This document shows positions 12,801 through 24,900 of a DNA stretch of 64,000 bases, piece by piece. Location: NCBI RefSeq assembly GCF_023278565.1, contig NC_064678.1:5208001-5272000 (forward strand), written 5' to 3'. The position numbers were made by a program, and so were the translations under genes. Origin of the DNA: Colletotrichum lupini (Eukaryota > Ascomycota > Sordariomycetes > Glomerellales > Glomerellaceae). The notes beneath the pieces were generated by a model, which was given only the letters and a program-made list of their open reading frames with translations, was not told the DNA's origin and made no database searches. How positions within the stretch are numbered: the first letter of the stretch is position 1; the number at the start of each line of letters is the position of its first letter.

Positions 12801-15100
12801 TATGTTTTTTAGATATAGGAGAAATGGGGTATTAACGGGTAGGATATAGAAAGTTATCGTTCTAAAGTACGTCTCTACTTTTACCGTACTTAGGGCGACG
12901 ATTTCCTTACTTAGGCCGAAGCTAATCCTCGTAATACCCGCTATTAACGTATTAAGTATTACTAGCGCGATTTTTTATAGCGCTTAGAATTACCCTTTTC
13001 TTCTTATTAATTATTGCAATGCCCTAGTATCTAGGATAATCTTATAAAAATTGTTTAGGCCGTACTTTTCGTTTACGTAGAATGCTTATATAAGCTTAGT
13101 ATTTAAGTGATCTGGGTAGTATAAAAAGGACCCCTCTAGCTGCCCCTAGAATTACTTAGTACCCTATCTCTTTTTTTTAGATATTAAAAGAGTAGAATTC
13201 TGCGCTATTAGATTCGTCCTTTTACCTACCTCCGTATTCGTTATTTAAGGGACCTTCCCTTACTATCCGTAAATAAAAGCCTGCTTATTAAGGGCTTCTA
13301 TTACCTTTTATTCGTTTAGCCTCGTATATCCTCCCGAGGCTAACGGGGCGAAGAAAGAGTAGTTAATATCGTTAACTTCGTTATAATTTAATTCGTTAGT
13401 ATAGGGGGTAAGATCTTCTTTATTTTCTAAATCTCTTATAGAGTGCGGGTACTTTAGGCCGCTAAATTAATTACTTTTGCTAGGTTCCGTACCCCCGGAT
13501 CTGCCCTTATATATAATAAGGAATTAGTTAAATCAATAAGGGCTAGTTTTACTATCTACTACCCTCGATTTTCTATATTATTCGTACGATTTAGTACGCT
13601 CTTCCTTAAAGTAGTTACTTAACTAATATCTATCCTTTTTATAAATAAAATACTACTTCTTCCGTTACCCTGCTCGCGAGTTAAATCTCTGCCTATTTAA
13701 TAAATCTAGGATTCCCTACTAGCGATTGCCGTACCTAGCTTCTTTTCCTTTCCTATTATACGTTCGGTTAACCTAATATTATTAATAAGGGCCGTTATAT
13801 ACCTAGAGGTAGGTTTAGTATAACATTCTCGCTTTAATATTAAAGCTAGATCTTAGCCTCGAGTAGAGCGTCTCGTAGTCTTTAGGTACTTAGTATAGAG
13901 TTATTTTTGCCTTTAAAACGCGCTAGACTGTAGTATAGAGATATCCGATTTTCCGCTCGTTAGTCCCCTTATTTAGCTAGGTTTTCGCTAGCTTATTAAT
14001 TCGATCGATAAGCTCTTTAAAGATTTCTACTCGCGATTTACCCTCTATTATCCTAGCTATAAATATAAAAAAAATCGCTCGTAGCTTAGATAGGAGCTCT
14101 AGGTTCTTATTATAGGTCTCGAAGCGGCTTCGGATTGCGTTAATTATACTAAGAAAGTCGTTTCGATCGAGATTACGTACCGCTTCGTAATAATAATTAG
14201 AGGCTTTGCCTACGAGTACGATATTAACTACTGAATAGTACTAGTATTCCCTAATTCCGACTTTTTTATAATAATCGTAAAACATTGTTAGGGTTTTTTA
14301 TAAGACCTTATACTTCCCCCTAGAATATAATTTCTCTTTTAGGAAGATCTTTTTAAAGTTTATAAACTACTTCGTATTTGCCGCTAAATTTTTAGTATTT
14401 ATATACGATCCCTGCGTCGCTACGTACTATTAATAACTTCGGGTAGTCTACTTCTTTTCTTACTAACTAATTAGTACCGAATTTCGTATTAATAGCGGCG
14501 ACGAGCTATAGATCGAAATAGGTAGAATTATCGATTATCGTACTTCTAGTATTATATTTTGCCTCTATATATCCTTTTGCGACGATAGATTGCCGTTAGT
14601 AATTATAGGAAGGAAATCTGGGTCGTTTACCCTTTTTTTAAATTCGTTAAAGCGATTATACGCCCTATCGACTTATACCTAGGTCTATATTACGAATTCC
14701 TCCTCTATAATTATCGCTACTAGGATTTCGTGAGGTTCTTATAATTATAATTGCGCTAGTAGTACCCCTCGCTTATAGAGGAATTTATTAACCGCTTTTG
14801 CGATTCTTAGGCTTGCGCTTATAAACTATTTATCTAGCTAATAGCTAAGGTCGTTTGCGATTTTATAAAATAGGGGTTACCCCTATAGCCCCTTTTTCTC
14901 GTAGACCTTAGTTAAATAGATTAATACCGCGTTAATTTGCTCGCCGTTAGGCTAATTTATAATTCTATATATCTACGTCCCCTAATAGTCCGGGTTAATA
15001 TTTACCTACTTATAAGGGATTAGGATTCTATTTAGGATCGGGTTTTGTCCTCTTCTTTTTTACCCTAACTTGCTAAGGGTCGTGCTCTAGCTTATGCCCA
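9900..15100 (-). pseudogene. RIP-degraded Copia polyprotein (copy 2)
   Basis: The limits are approximate. The best preserved part is at 10014-10301 on the minus strand: a Ty1/Copia RNase H end with YTDS-YSLYECLVKL followed by a T-x-EKRL motif. Further right (minus strand, near 10808-10819) the reverse transcriptase signature reads G-I-stop-T-D-D-I, where the stop is probably a former Gln. The domain order (RT, then RNase H toward the left LTR) identifies Ty1/Copia rather than Gypsy. Many TAG/TAA codons stand where CAG/CAA is expected, so no product can be made. Confidence 0.7.
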
Positions 15101-16319
15101 TATTAATAGTCGTTAACGTATTTAATCTTAACGGGGATATATCTAATCCGCGCGCTAGTCGTAGTAAATCCGTGCTTTTATTACTTAACGAATTTATTAG
15201 GGTCTAAGAGATTCCCGCTTCTTCTTACCGTCTCGCTATTACTCTCGTTTTTATTATTTTTAACAATTATTACTACCCTTCTAGATTACTAACTATCGTA
15301 CCTACTAAGATCCTCCTTTTTATTTAGTATAAAAGGGTAGGTTCTAGTAGTTCTTTTTAATAATAATAGCAGTAGACGTTTATATTACCGTAATAAGATA
15401 TAGTAATTAGTCTCGGGATCTTTACTAGTTACTAATTTCTCGAAATTAGTAATCTTACGCCGTGAGTTAGTATAAAAAGAAGCCCTTTAGTAGCCCTCTA
15501 GAGGATTCTTTTCTTTTTTTTTAGATCCTCGTCTTTTTAGCCTTTTCTTAGGCTAATAATAACTCTAGCGGGAGGTCGTAGGACTACTTTAGGGTAGCCG
15601 CCTTCTTCCTAGGTTAATCTCCGAGATCCGTAATACTCTTAACTTAATACTATTAGGACCTCTAAATCCCCTCTTCCCTTATTAAACTGTCCCCTATATT
15701 ATATTCCTAAATAACACCCGGGGGGTAGTTAAGGGAGCTACGAGGAGGTTATTTAGATCGCGGGCTTAAGGGCGTACCTATAAGATCCCTATAGTAATAG
15801 ACTTTTCTATATACTATAAATCTCTTAGCTTAATAACTCTTATAGGGTTACCTTCGTTACTAAATAAGAATGTTTACGTTTAGAGATCCCCTTTTTTAAT
15901 TACGTAGTACTCTTTTATACCGTATTATTAAGCCCGTTCGTCGCGCTAGTTAATTAGGTAGGTAGTCGTCGTATAGGGAATTCCTTTTACTAATTTAGCC
16001 GGTTAATTTCTAATCGCGGGCCGGCCGCGGGGAAGTTACTTAGTAAAAAAAGCTACTTAAGGTAACGGCGAAATACTAATTACTTAAGTAGTTCTATCGA
16101 CTAGCGTAGTTTAACGTAGTAGACGTCGACCTCTTATAGGTAGTAAAGGGCTATAATTATTTAATTCCGTACGGTATTTAAGAATCGCCTCTTTTTTTAT
16201 TTACTTCTATAAGGTTAATTAATACGAATCTCCTATTCCGTGCGGTATTAAGAAGTCGTCTCTTTTACATAGTAAGATACTTTACCGATCTATAATAGTA
16301 GAATTTAATTACTAATTAG

Positions 16320-16521
16320 TATTAATATCCCTATTATAAGGTAGTTAGTTCGAACCGTAGTTAACGAAGAGATTAATTGAACTATTTAAATATCTGCGTA
16401 GGTATAAAAAGGAGGTTCTAACCGTAGGTTAGGCTGGCTACGATAATCGTAAATAGGGCCCCTAATTGGCCCCTGCGCAGTCGGCTGTATGCCGCGGTCG
16501 AATTGGACTTCCAATCCGATA
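16320..16521 (-). repeat. Copia-A LTR at the truncated regulator gene
   Basis: 202-bp LTR ending in TCCGATA at the gene junction. The outer 60 bases or so (16460-16518) keep CA and TG dinucleotides that are mutated to TA in the inner LTR at 9552-9753. A reading frame from the regulator exon runs into it and stops at 16462. Confidence 0.88.
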
Positions 16522-18202
16522 GAGAGAATCTTCTGTAATACGGAACTTGCGGAGTGACACCGCCATCTCGGTTGCTGCCTGCGCTTGGGACTTTGCAGAA
16601 TCTATAGCAATGTCCGTACTCTCTGCAATGACGCGAAGGTGTGTGTAGACATGGTGTAGTACGCGGACGTGGAAGGATTTGGGCATCGCAAGGCCACGGA
16701 GACGGATTAGGCGTTCGGCATCGAGCAGGAAGATCTTTACTGCGCGGGATCCTTTATAGAGAACCTGAACGGCATTAGAAGAGTCGAAGGGATCGTGGAT
16801 TTTAGAGTGAACTTACCGATACCATGGCTGTGGCAAGAATGGCCATAAGGATCTCGTTGTATTTGACCTGGCTTGGCTCATCAGATTCGCCCTGTAAAGC
16901 CTTTTTGAGATGTGTCTGGGCACTCTTTTGATAATTCTGTCCAATATCTAGCCACTGTGTTGTTGACTTCTGGCTTTCTTTCTTCGAAGATTGATGCATA
17001 TGAAAGGCACTCTTTGCTAGCAATGTACACAAGATACTGTGACGGGTATGCGAAGTGGTGTTCCAAAGCGACAGTTCGGCAAAGGTTTCCAGAGCGCAGG
17101 GGAGGAGCCAAAGCTGCCACGGTGATATCCTCATACCCTTGACTGATGATGACGATTCCATAGTCTTATAGTATCGTAAGAGGGAAGCTGCATGTGACGG
17201 CAAACACGGTTCGGTACCCGGCATATTATTAGTCAAGGAGGTAGAAAGCTTGCGCGAGATCGATAAGTCTTGCTCGTCTGTCGAAGGACTGGTCGGTTCT
17301 TCTGTATGGTTTTCCTCTCTTTCATGGTTCTGGTGTTGGCTATTTGTATCATTAGCTGGCCCAAGCTCGGTGTGAGCCATTGCTGGCGTGCGCGGCGATA
17401 ATGGCGAAAAGAGAAGATCTAGTGCAGAGTTGTCCATTGCCATCATATGAGACAAACTTCCGGACCCTTCGCCGTGCATCCACGGCTGGCTCATGTTATT
17501 GATGATGCCTTCGGTACTGAAGTTGTCAAACGGTCCAGGTAAGAAATATGGCTCCATGGCTAAAGAGTTATCGTCAACGGACCAAGGCTCGATTACAATG
17601 TCCTCGATGTCTTCAGCGAGCTCGCCATTCATCGTCTCTGGCAAGGCATCAGATTGCGAGGTATTAGGCGAGCTCCCGGACGCAGAGGGCTGTAATGGCG
17701 AAGATCCAGAATCCGTAGAGCCATCAAAGGCCCTGAACACGCCAAACGGACCAGCTACATGGGCGTCATCGGCATGGACGCTTTTCTCGTCGAGATCCAG
17801 AACAATGTCGCCGGCAGACTGGCGCCCCATGCTCGTCACAATCTCGACACACATTGTTTTCCTCTCTTCCTCGGTGAAAAGCGGGTACCGGTAGGAAGTG
17901 CCACGATGAGCATGCTTCTGCTCAGCGGAGCACAGGGGGTCCGGAATCCACAGGAGCTGGCCATCGTAGCCCTCACAGACGAGATTGAGGCGGCGGCAGG
18001 ACGAGCATACTGGGCGGGCCTCGTCACACTTGAGATGGCGACTTCTGCAGGTGCGGCAACCTGTGAAGGTTCTCGAGCGAGGGACCTTCTTTGTTGGGGC
18101 AGCGCTGCTGGCAGTGGTCCTCGTTTTCGCTGTTGGCTTTCCTTTCGGGGGAGGCGGCTTTGCCCCGGATTTGGACCCTCTGGTGACCGGACGGGCAGGC
18201 AT
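16522..18202 (-). pseudogene. Zn2Cys6 transcription regulator, 3' end removed by Copia-A
   Basis: The visible part holds 543 codons. Residues 1-45 are basic and Pro/Ser/Thr-rich. The Zn2Cys6 binuclear cluster follows at about residues 49-76 (C-x2-C-x6-C-x5-C-x2-C-x6-C). After a long Ser/Asn-rich linker, the C-terminal half resembles the fungal-specific Fungal_trans_2 (arginine-regulator-like) region. Exon 1 is 18202-16817; an intron at 16816-16765 (GTAAGT, TCTAAT, CAG) leads to exon 2, which stays open to the LTR at 16521. Beyond that the frame reads 20 or so LTR-encoded residues and stops at 16462. It is divergent from the GABA transaminase gene, so it may have been its local regulator; that is inference. 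The missing exons must lie beyond the left edge of the window. Confidence 0.85.
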
Positions 18203-18908
18203 TCTCGAGTGTGCGGCAGGGTACTGAAGTGAAATGCTGATGGTAAAGCTGTTTGATTGGATTTGGCACGTAGGGGATGATTGTAGTAGGGGAGGAGTAA
18301 CACATCAGGCTTGTGTTCCCGATGGGCTGTTTTTCTCATGCTCTTGCGTGACTTAAAGAGAAGCCGAAAAGAGACACGAGACGAATTCGCCGTTACGTAT
18401 GCATCGATATCGGCGGGATAGCTTTGGTCAGCTGGGCGATAGGGATGTGGTTCATCATGCGTGGACAGTTCGGCGTCGTTATCCGTAGATGCCAAGTGTA
18501 GTCAGTCTTTGTTCGTGCCAAAATTATCTGGGAAGGTTTCCGCGACGTGAATCGGTACGTATCGACGCTAACGGGGTGGAGACTCCAGGGCCGATAGTAG
18601 GCCGGTCGATCCCGCTAGGATAATGCCGGATCAGTCACGAATATGAATCTCGAGTTTTAGTTATGGCCTTTCCTTCCCAGAATCCGCAGACATATGACGG
18701 CGAGAAGGGAAGAGATGGGGATCTGACTGTGGTGTATTTGGATGTGTTGTGCTGTGGGAATGCCTTCGCGAGAACTTAGGCGGTCCGTGGCACATGCGTG
18801 TAAGTCGAGTGTTAGAACTGTACCTCGAAATCAAACCAAGTATTGCATCATCAATCTCCCTCTCGAAAAAATTCGCAGTACATGCGAAATAACTGACACA
18901 AAGTCGCA
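18203..18908. promoter_or_regulatory. divergent promoter region, regulator / GABA transaminase
   Basis: The 706 bases between the two start codons hold no convincing gene; the open frames here are short. One HGATAR-type site (CGATAG) lies near 18591. The region would serve both genes, but I see no defined TATA element or operator. Confidence 0.5.
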
Positions 18909-19611
18909 ATGGCATTCAGGCACCCTGGATCACTTACACTAGCCGCTATATTCCGACAGTGGCCTCGAGTTGTGGCTGGCGTGCGGACAGTCTCGGCTAC
19001 ATCAAGCAACCGCGCATCTGCCATCTTCTCGAACGAGCCTTCCAGGCCAAAGATAATGACATCCTCACTTCCCAAACCTAAAGTAAAGGCCGGTCTCGCA
19101 GAGTTGGAGGAAGTTTTTGATACCAGAAGTGCGAACATTTCGGTCGACTACAAGAGGTCGACAGGTAACTGGTGAGTCAAATTCGCATGTCGCGCGCCTT
19201 ATCTGCTTATCTTTGATGTTGATGTGCTTCTGAAGTCTTGTCGATGCTGATGGCAACACATTCTTGGATCTGTACATATTGCGACCATCCTCATTGCCAT
19301 GTGTAGACCAATGAAGAACTAACGAATCACGCGTACTTGATGCATAGATTTGCCCAAATCGCCTCAATTCCTCTCGAGGATAACAATCCAGAACTCAACC
19401 GCGCCTCTGTAAGCCCAGTCGTGGTCCGCGCCATCGCCAGCCGGCCAGCACTCGGAAGTTTTCCATCGGCAGACTACGCAGACCTCCTCAAGACCGGCAT
19501 CTTGAAAGCCACGCCGCAAGGTCTAAATCAAATCTTCACGGCAATCACAGGATCTGACGCAAACGAGACAGCGTACAAGGCCGCCTGCATTTGGGAAGGG
19601 GCCAGGGAACC
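18909..19611 (+). pseudogene. GABA transaminase, N-terminal fragment (split by Copia-C)
   Basis: The start at 18909 opens a presequence with Arg and no acidic residues for about 40 codons, typical of mitochondrial import. It is followed by the family stretch of 4-aminobutyrate aminotransferase, including ALGSFPSADYADLLKTGIL and the ITGSDANETAYKAA motif. Exons are 18909-19171, 19236-19271 and 19348 onward. The second intron has a weak donor (GTACAT). The coding sequence stops at the GAACC target site (19607-19611), where Copia-C begins. The enzyme would convert GABA and 2-oxoglutarate to succinate semialdehyde and glutamate with PLP. The downstream part is at 27116-28132 and carries further damage, so the gene is dead. 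Confidence 0.85.
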
Positions 19612-19672
19612 TGTCACGAGATATGGATGTGGTTAATGCTGCCCACATTGAGTGGGCCCGCTTTTTGTGACA
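19612..19672 (+). repeat. short left LTR of Copia-C
   Basis: Only 61 bp separate the TGTCACGAG end from the TGACA that precedes the primer site, against about 177 bp for the right LTR. The first 50 bases can be aligned loosely with the start of the right LTR, so an internal deletion of about 115 bp is the simplest explanation. It is not visibly RIP-mutated. Confidence 0.55.
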
Positions 19673-19686
19673 GTTATAAGCCCAGC
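19673..19686 (+). other. probable primer-binding site of Copia-C
   Basis: GTTATAAGCCCAGC directly follows the left LTR. It matches the complement of the initiator tRNA-Met anticodon stem-loop except for one or two G-to-A changes. Priming from an internal tRNA-Met fragment is known for Copia-type elements. Confidence 0.6.
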
Positions 19687-22600
19687 TCTTAGTTAAGACC
19701 CCATACCACGATAACGCACTCATTAACACGATTCCTACGATCTTTTTAAAATAACTAACTTATTTATACCTATTTTAGCCTAAGCTAAATTAACTAGCTA
19801 CAATAGTTAAATTAAATAGTTTAACGTACTTCGTATTATAAATAAGGGTATTAGGGTCTAGAAGTACGTCGACCTAAATACTCTAAATTCTAACGTATTC
19901 CTTAACCCCTTTATAGCGCTTATTTCGCCCTTAAAATTTAAATAATTAGTTATAACTTATAATAAAAAAGAATTATAAGCTTATTAAGCTTATTATAAAG
20001 CGTTTAAGAACGACTAAAGAAACTAAGAAATCCTTTACTAATAGTTTTTAAATATAACTCTTAGTACGAACTTTTTAACTTTTTTAAATATAAGTAATTT
20101 ATAAAACTAAGCCGGGTTTCTTTTTATAAAACTAGCTATACTACCTATTTTATATAAATAAATCTATTCCTATATTATATTTATAAAAAAGATCTATATA
20201 CTTAAAGATATTTAAAAATAATAAGAGCTCGATACTAAATATAAGTAACTTATAGCTTATGAACGTAATATTATTAATATATATATTAAAGTCCTCGCTT
20301 AGTAATTAATAAAATTAATTAATACTATACTATATAAATATATATTTTAAAAAGCTACTAAGAACGGCGCTAAGTTTAGTATATAGCGAATTATTAAATA
20401 TTTAAAATAAGAATTTACGCCCCCCCGAATTAGTAATAAGGAATATAGTTTAAAAAGAATATTAATAAGCCCTTAATAAAACGAGGACTAGAATTAACCC
20501 CTAATATTAATATAAAGAATAATAATCTATTTATTTCTAAGCTAAAACGTATAATATTTTAAAAATTAATAAAGAGATTACTATACTTAACTTCTTAGTT
20601 ATAGTTAAGTCTAAACTTAACCCTATATAGGGCTAACGTATATATAAGACCTTTAGTAAATTAATAGCCTTTAGAACGCACACAAGGACCCTCGAGGAGA
20701 TTATATATATATTTAGTTTAGTAACTTAGGACGTATATACTAAACGATTTTTAAATTAAAAAGGGGCTTATTCTATTTTTATTAAACGCTCTAACTTAGT
20801 TAATAACGTAAATAATAAGGGTAATATTATATACTTTTATAATTATATATACCTATAGCGCCCTACGGTATATTAAAAATTAAAATAGGTATTTATAAGC
20901 TAAAATATTAGTAAGTTATTAATACGAATATTAAGGAGCTAAGTAGAGGAAGTCCTCGCTATTATTAAATTAAGTAAATAGAAATTACTTTATAATAAGT
21001 TTAAAAAAGCTAGTTAGCTAAGGAATAATAGAACCCCTAAAAACCCTAAGTTTTTAAAAAAATCCTCTAACTAACTTATAACGAGCTTATTAATAAACTA
21101 AGACGAGGGCTACGTAGTTATTATACTTATAAAAAGTTAGGACTTAGAGGTAAATATAATCTTTAGTATTTCTATAAGTAGCGCTTACTCCCTTTTTTAA
21201 AGTATAGTAATAAATAGTTATAAAGTAATATATTTAATTAATAATAAAAGCCTATTTAAACCTAAGACTTACGTATTATTAAGTAATAAAGACTATGTTA
21301 AATTAAGAACTATTATATTACTTATTACCGTACGTAGTACTTATATTATAAAGGGCGTCCTAAACGGACTTAAAAAAAAGGGAACTTACGATTTAAAGCT
21401 CTAGAACGTTACTTATATTAAGGGATTTTATATTAATATAGTCTTAGAGACTTTACTAAATAAAAGCGCACTCTAATACTATACTCTAAATTATACTTTA
21501 TAATAGGGAACGTTTTATAAGAGTATTATTAAAAAGCAGTTTATTTAAAAAAATAATCTAGTCTTTTTCGAATATAAGCTCCTCTAATCCTATCATTTTT
21601 TTATAAACTTTAAGTATATCTTATAGAGCCTAGCTAGTATTATATTATTAATTAGTTATAGAAAATTCCGTCGCTTATATTAATATATTTATAAGAGGTC
21701 TAATAGCGCGCTTTTTTAATATTTTAAAATAGGTTATCTCGGACTTAATACTCTTCGTTAATTACTATATAAGACTCGAAGTATACGTATTAAACCTTTA
21801 TTATAAGTTAAGTATAAAGTATATATATTATTTAAAGCTAAAATAGTAATCTTAAAAAGACTATTTTTAAAAAGAGCCTTACGGCTATAATACTATATAT
21901 ACTAAGATCTTTTTTACTTCGAACTATTTTTTAATAAATAATAATATATATTTATAGCTTTTAATAAATATAATAAGTAGCTTAGGGGGTTCTTTTTAAG
22001 GATAAAAATAAAAAAGGAAGTATTTTTTATATTATAAAGCTTTAAGGTAATAATTCGTTATTAAAAAAGGACTCTAATTTACTTTTTTAAAAATAGTAAT
22101 AAGACCGCTCTCTTAATTATAAACGTTAAATACGTATATAAGACGTAGTATAGCGAGCTAAGAATCGGAATAGAACTTCTATTTTTATATATAAAAGAAC
22201 CTATAGGTAACGCTAAAAGAATAAGTTAATTCGTAATTACTAAAGCTTATAAGATATACCTTTTTATAAACCTCTTTATAAATTCATAAAATGAAATAGT
22301 ACTAATAGTAATTTTTATTTATAATATTACTCTATAGGAGGCTAATAAAGGAGATTTGCTTATTATAATAGAAATTAATTAGTAAAAGTAGTATTAACGC
22401 TAATAATAAACGGGTTACTAAGTACGGGATTCTAAACCGGTTACCCCGTATTTTAATAACTTCTATATATATAGTTACTAAGCATACCCTCTTTATAGGG
22501 ATTATAAGAAGGGTATATATTAAAAAGAGTTTAAAATACTTCCCCATAGGTATATAGGATACTTAATTAAATATATATTAAAAACGCATAACTTATATAA

Positions 22601-23849
22601 GGTCTAAGTACCCGCGCTTAAGTAAGTATTTATTATAAAGAATATTAAGTTTAATAAAAAAGTCTTTTATAATCCTATATACGAGGAATAAGCTATTATA
22701 AATAAGTAAGTAAATTTAATAATTTAAAAAATATAAGAACTTTTTAATATTAATAATAAGTTAGTTCGAGCACTCGGGGAAGTAGATCTAGATTTTAGAA
22801 ATACTAATATTTAAAATAACTCTATAATTAAAAATAGTATCATTATTAAATTTTTAACTATTTAGGACGCTAAGTAACCGATAGACGTACTTTAGGGTAT
22901 AGTAAATAAAGCTAAAGAGGCTAATATAGTTTTATTATTATTATTAACTCCTAAAATAACCCCCTTACGTAAGCTCGGGGGTAGGAGTAAAAAAGGGGAT
23001 ATAATAACTAAGTTATAAACGGCTCTACGTAGTTTATAATCCTCTTTACGAGCGCTTATATATATTATAAAAGTTTTTAAGCTTTTAATTTTTAATAGCT
23101 CTTAATAAAACGCTAGAATACGTAGTAAACGAGGTACTAATTATAAAAGAATAATTTTTAATACTAAAATTAATATTAATAAGGAACTTTTATAACAAAC
23201 TTTTACTATTATATAAAAATAGAGCTTATAAGAACCGCCTTATTAAGTACTAAGTAAAGCTCTATTAAGTCCTAGACGTTTAAACCGGGCCTATAGACCT
23301 TTATAACGCTTTAATAATAGTATTTTCGTAACGCTTTTATATTTAAATATAAGAAATAGTAATTATTATAACCGTTTCTAGGATTACTTTTTTTTTACTT
23401 CTATATTTAATTAGTAAAAAGTTATAAAAGAAAGTAATATAAGATATATAATACTTTATTAAGTAATAAAAAGAGTAGTTTATAAGACCTATTTAGCGCG
23501 CTCTAGAGGAGTTCAAAAACTATAACTTATTAAAGTTAACTTCTAGAGCTTATTAAAGAAGTTTAGTAATATTAAATATCTCTTATTATAATTATAAAAG
23601 TTATTTAGGGATACTATAAATATAAAAATAAAAAAGCTAAGGAATATTAATATATAAAAAGAGGTTAACCGTGATCCTAAATAAGGGATCCTATTTTTAT
23701 TAAAGTAAGTATATATTTATTAATACGACGTTAATAATAAGGTTAGCGAGGTAAAAGTACGTATATATATAAGGGGGGATATATAACTACTTAACCCCTT
23801 ATAAAATATATACGCTTCGATACTTATTATAAAGGCCTTTAGGCTTATA

Positions 23850-24900
23850 ATAATAATAACTACTTAATTTAACTTTAAAATAGATTAGTATAATACTATT
23901 AACGTATTTCTTAATATACTTCTTAAGAGCGAGAAGTTAGTAATTATTAAATTCTTAAAGGGATATAAGGTTATTAATAAAATAAATAAACTCTAATACG
24001 CTCTATATAGCCTCTAAGACTTACTAATTCTTTAGTTTTAAACTTTTACTTCTATACTCCGTAATATAAATATAATATATAGTTACGAAGAGACTTATAT
24101 TTACTAAACTGTAAATAAAAAAGTAATACTAGTATTTTACGTTAATGACTTTATTATTTTATATTATTAAAACGACTAAAAGGCGGCTTAAGGGATCGTT
24201 AATAATATAAAAGAATATATTAATTTTAAAAAGAATAGACTAATTAATTATTTCTTTAGAGTACGGATTTTATAAAACCGTACTATTTATAAAGTTTATT
24301 TTATTTACGACGTATATATTAAGCGAGTTACTAAGCGCTTTAACTTTATAGATTTATTATATTTAGCTATCCCTCTTTTTTAAGAAGAGTTTAAACTAAA
24401 CGAGGGGTAGGTAATAAAGGAGGAAATAAAGAGCTATTAAGAGAAGGTTAGGAGTATGCTTTATATAGCTATTATAATTAGACTAGACGTCGCCTTTACT
24501 TACTCGTAATTATTATAGTTCCTAATTAACCTAAGTATAACTTATATTAAAGTAATTAAATATTATATCCGATATCTTTATATAACGAGATATTTTACGC
24601 TTTATTACGGTAGTATACTAAGTGCGTAGTTATTATTTCTAATTAAAAATACTAGCTTTATAAATAACGAGGTAATATAACGATTATTTTAAGAATATAT
24701 AATATTCCTTTTTAGCGGCCTAATTTAATAAAAATTAGTACACTAAGTAATAGTTACAACGTTAATTACCGAAACTAAGCTTCTTTATTTTAAGGAAATT
24801 ATAAAAGAGACTATAGTTTTAAAGCGCCTTTTTAAAAATATTACCCTTAACCTAAGAGAAGTATAGTTAGTTAATTATAATAATTAATAAACGATTTAAC
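23850..24900 (+). pseudogene. RIP-degraded RT/RNase H of Copia-C
   Basis: Read on the plus strand, 23880-24020 gives the Copia block YNTINVFLNILLKSEK and then an F-L-KGYKVI and YALYSL block. At about 24125-24165 comes V-I-L-V-F-Y-V-N-D-F. Near 24740-24830 the RNase H block reads VTTLITETKLLYF (compare STTEAELLALS in the family). Stops interrupt every block. The limits are approximate. Confidence 0.7.

Larger units (their letters stand above)
9552..16521 (-). mobile_element. Copia-A element, copy 2 (complete, RIP-mutated)
   Basis: The element is 6970 bp long with 202-bp LTRs at 9552-9753 and 16320-16521, and is colinear with copy 3 at 54663-61459. It lies in tandem with copy 1 and shares the 9552-9753 LTR. 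Its right edge lies inside the second coding exon of a Zn2Cys6 regulator gene; the five bases after the LTR are GAGAG (16522-16526). The matching duplication would lie to the left of the window, beyond copy 1, so it cannot be checked here. Compared with copies 1 and 3 it carries its own small deletion near 15430. Confidence 0.88.

Noticed and set aside
22332..22547. 71-codon minus-strand frame in Copia-C
   Set aside because: It lies opposite to the plus-strand polyprotein in RIP-mutated DNA, is hydrophobic by composition and matches nothing.
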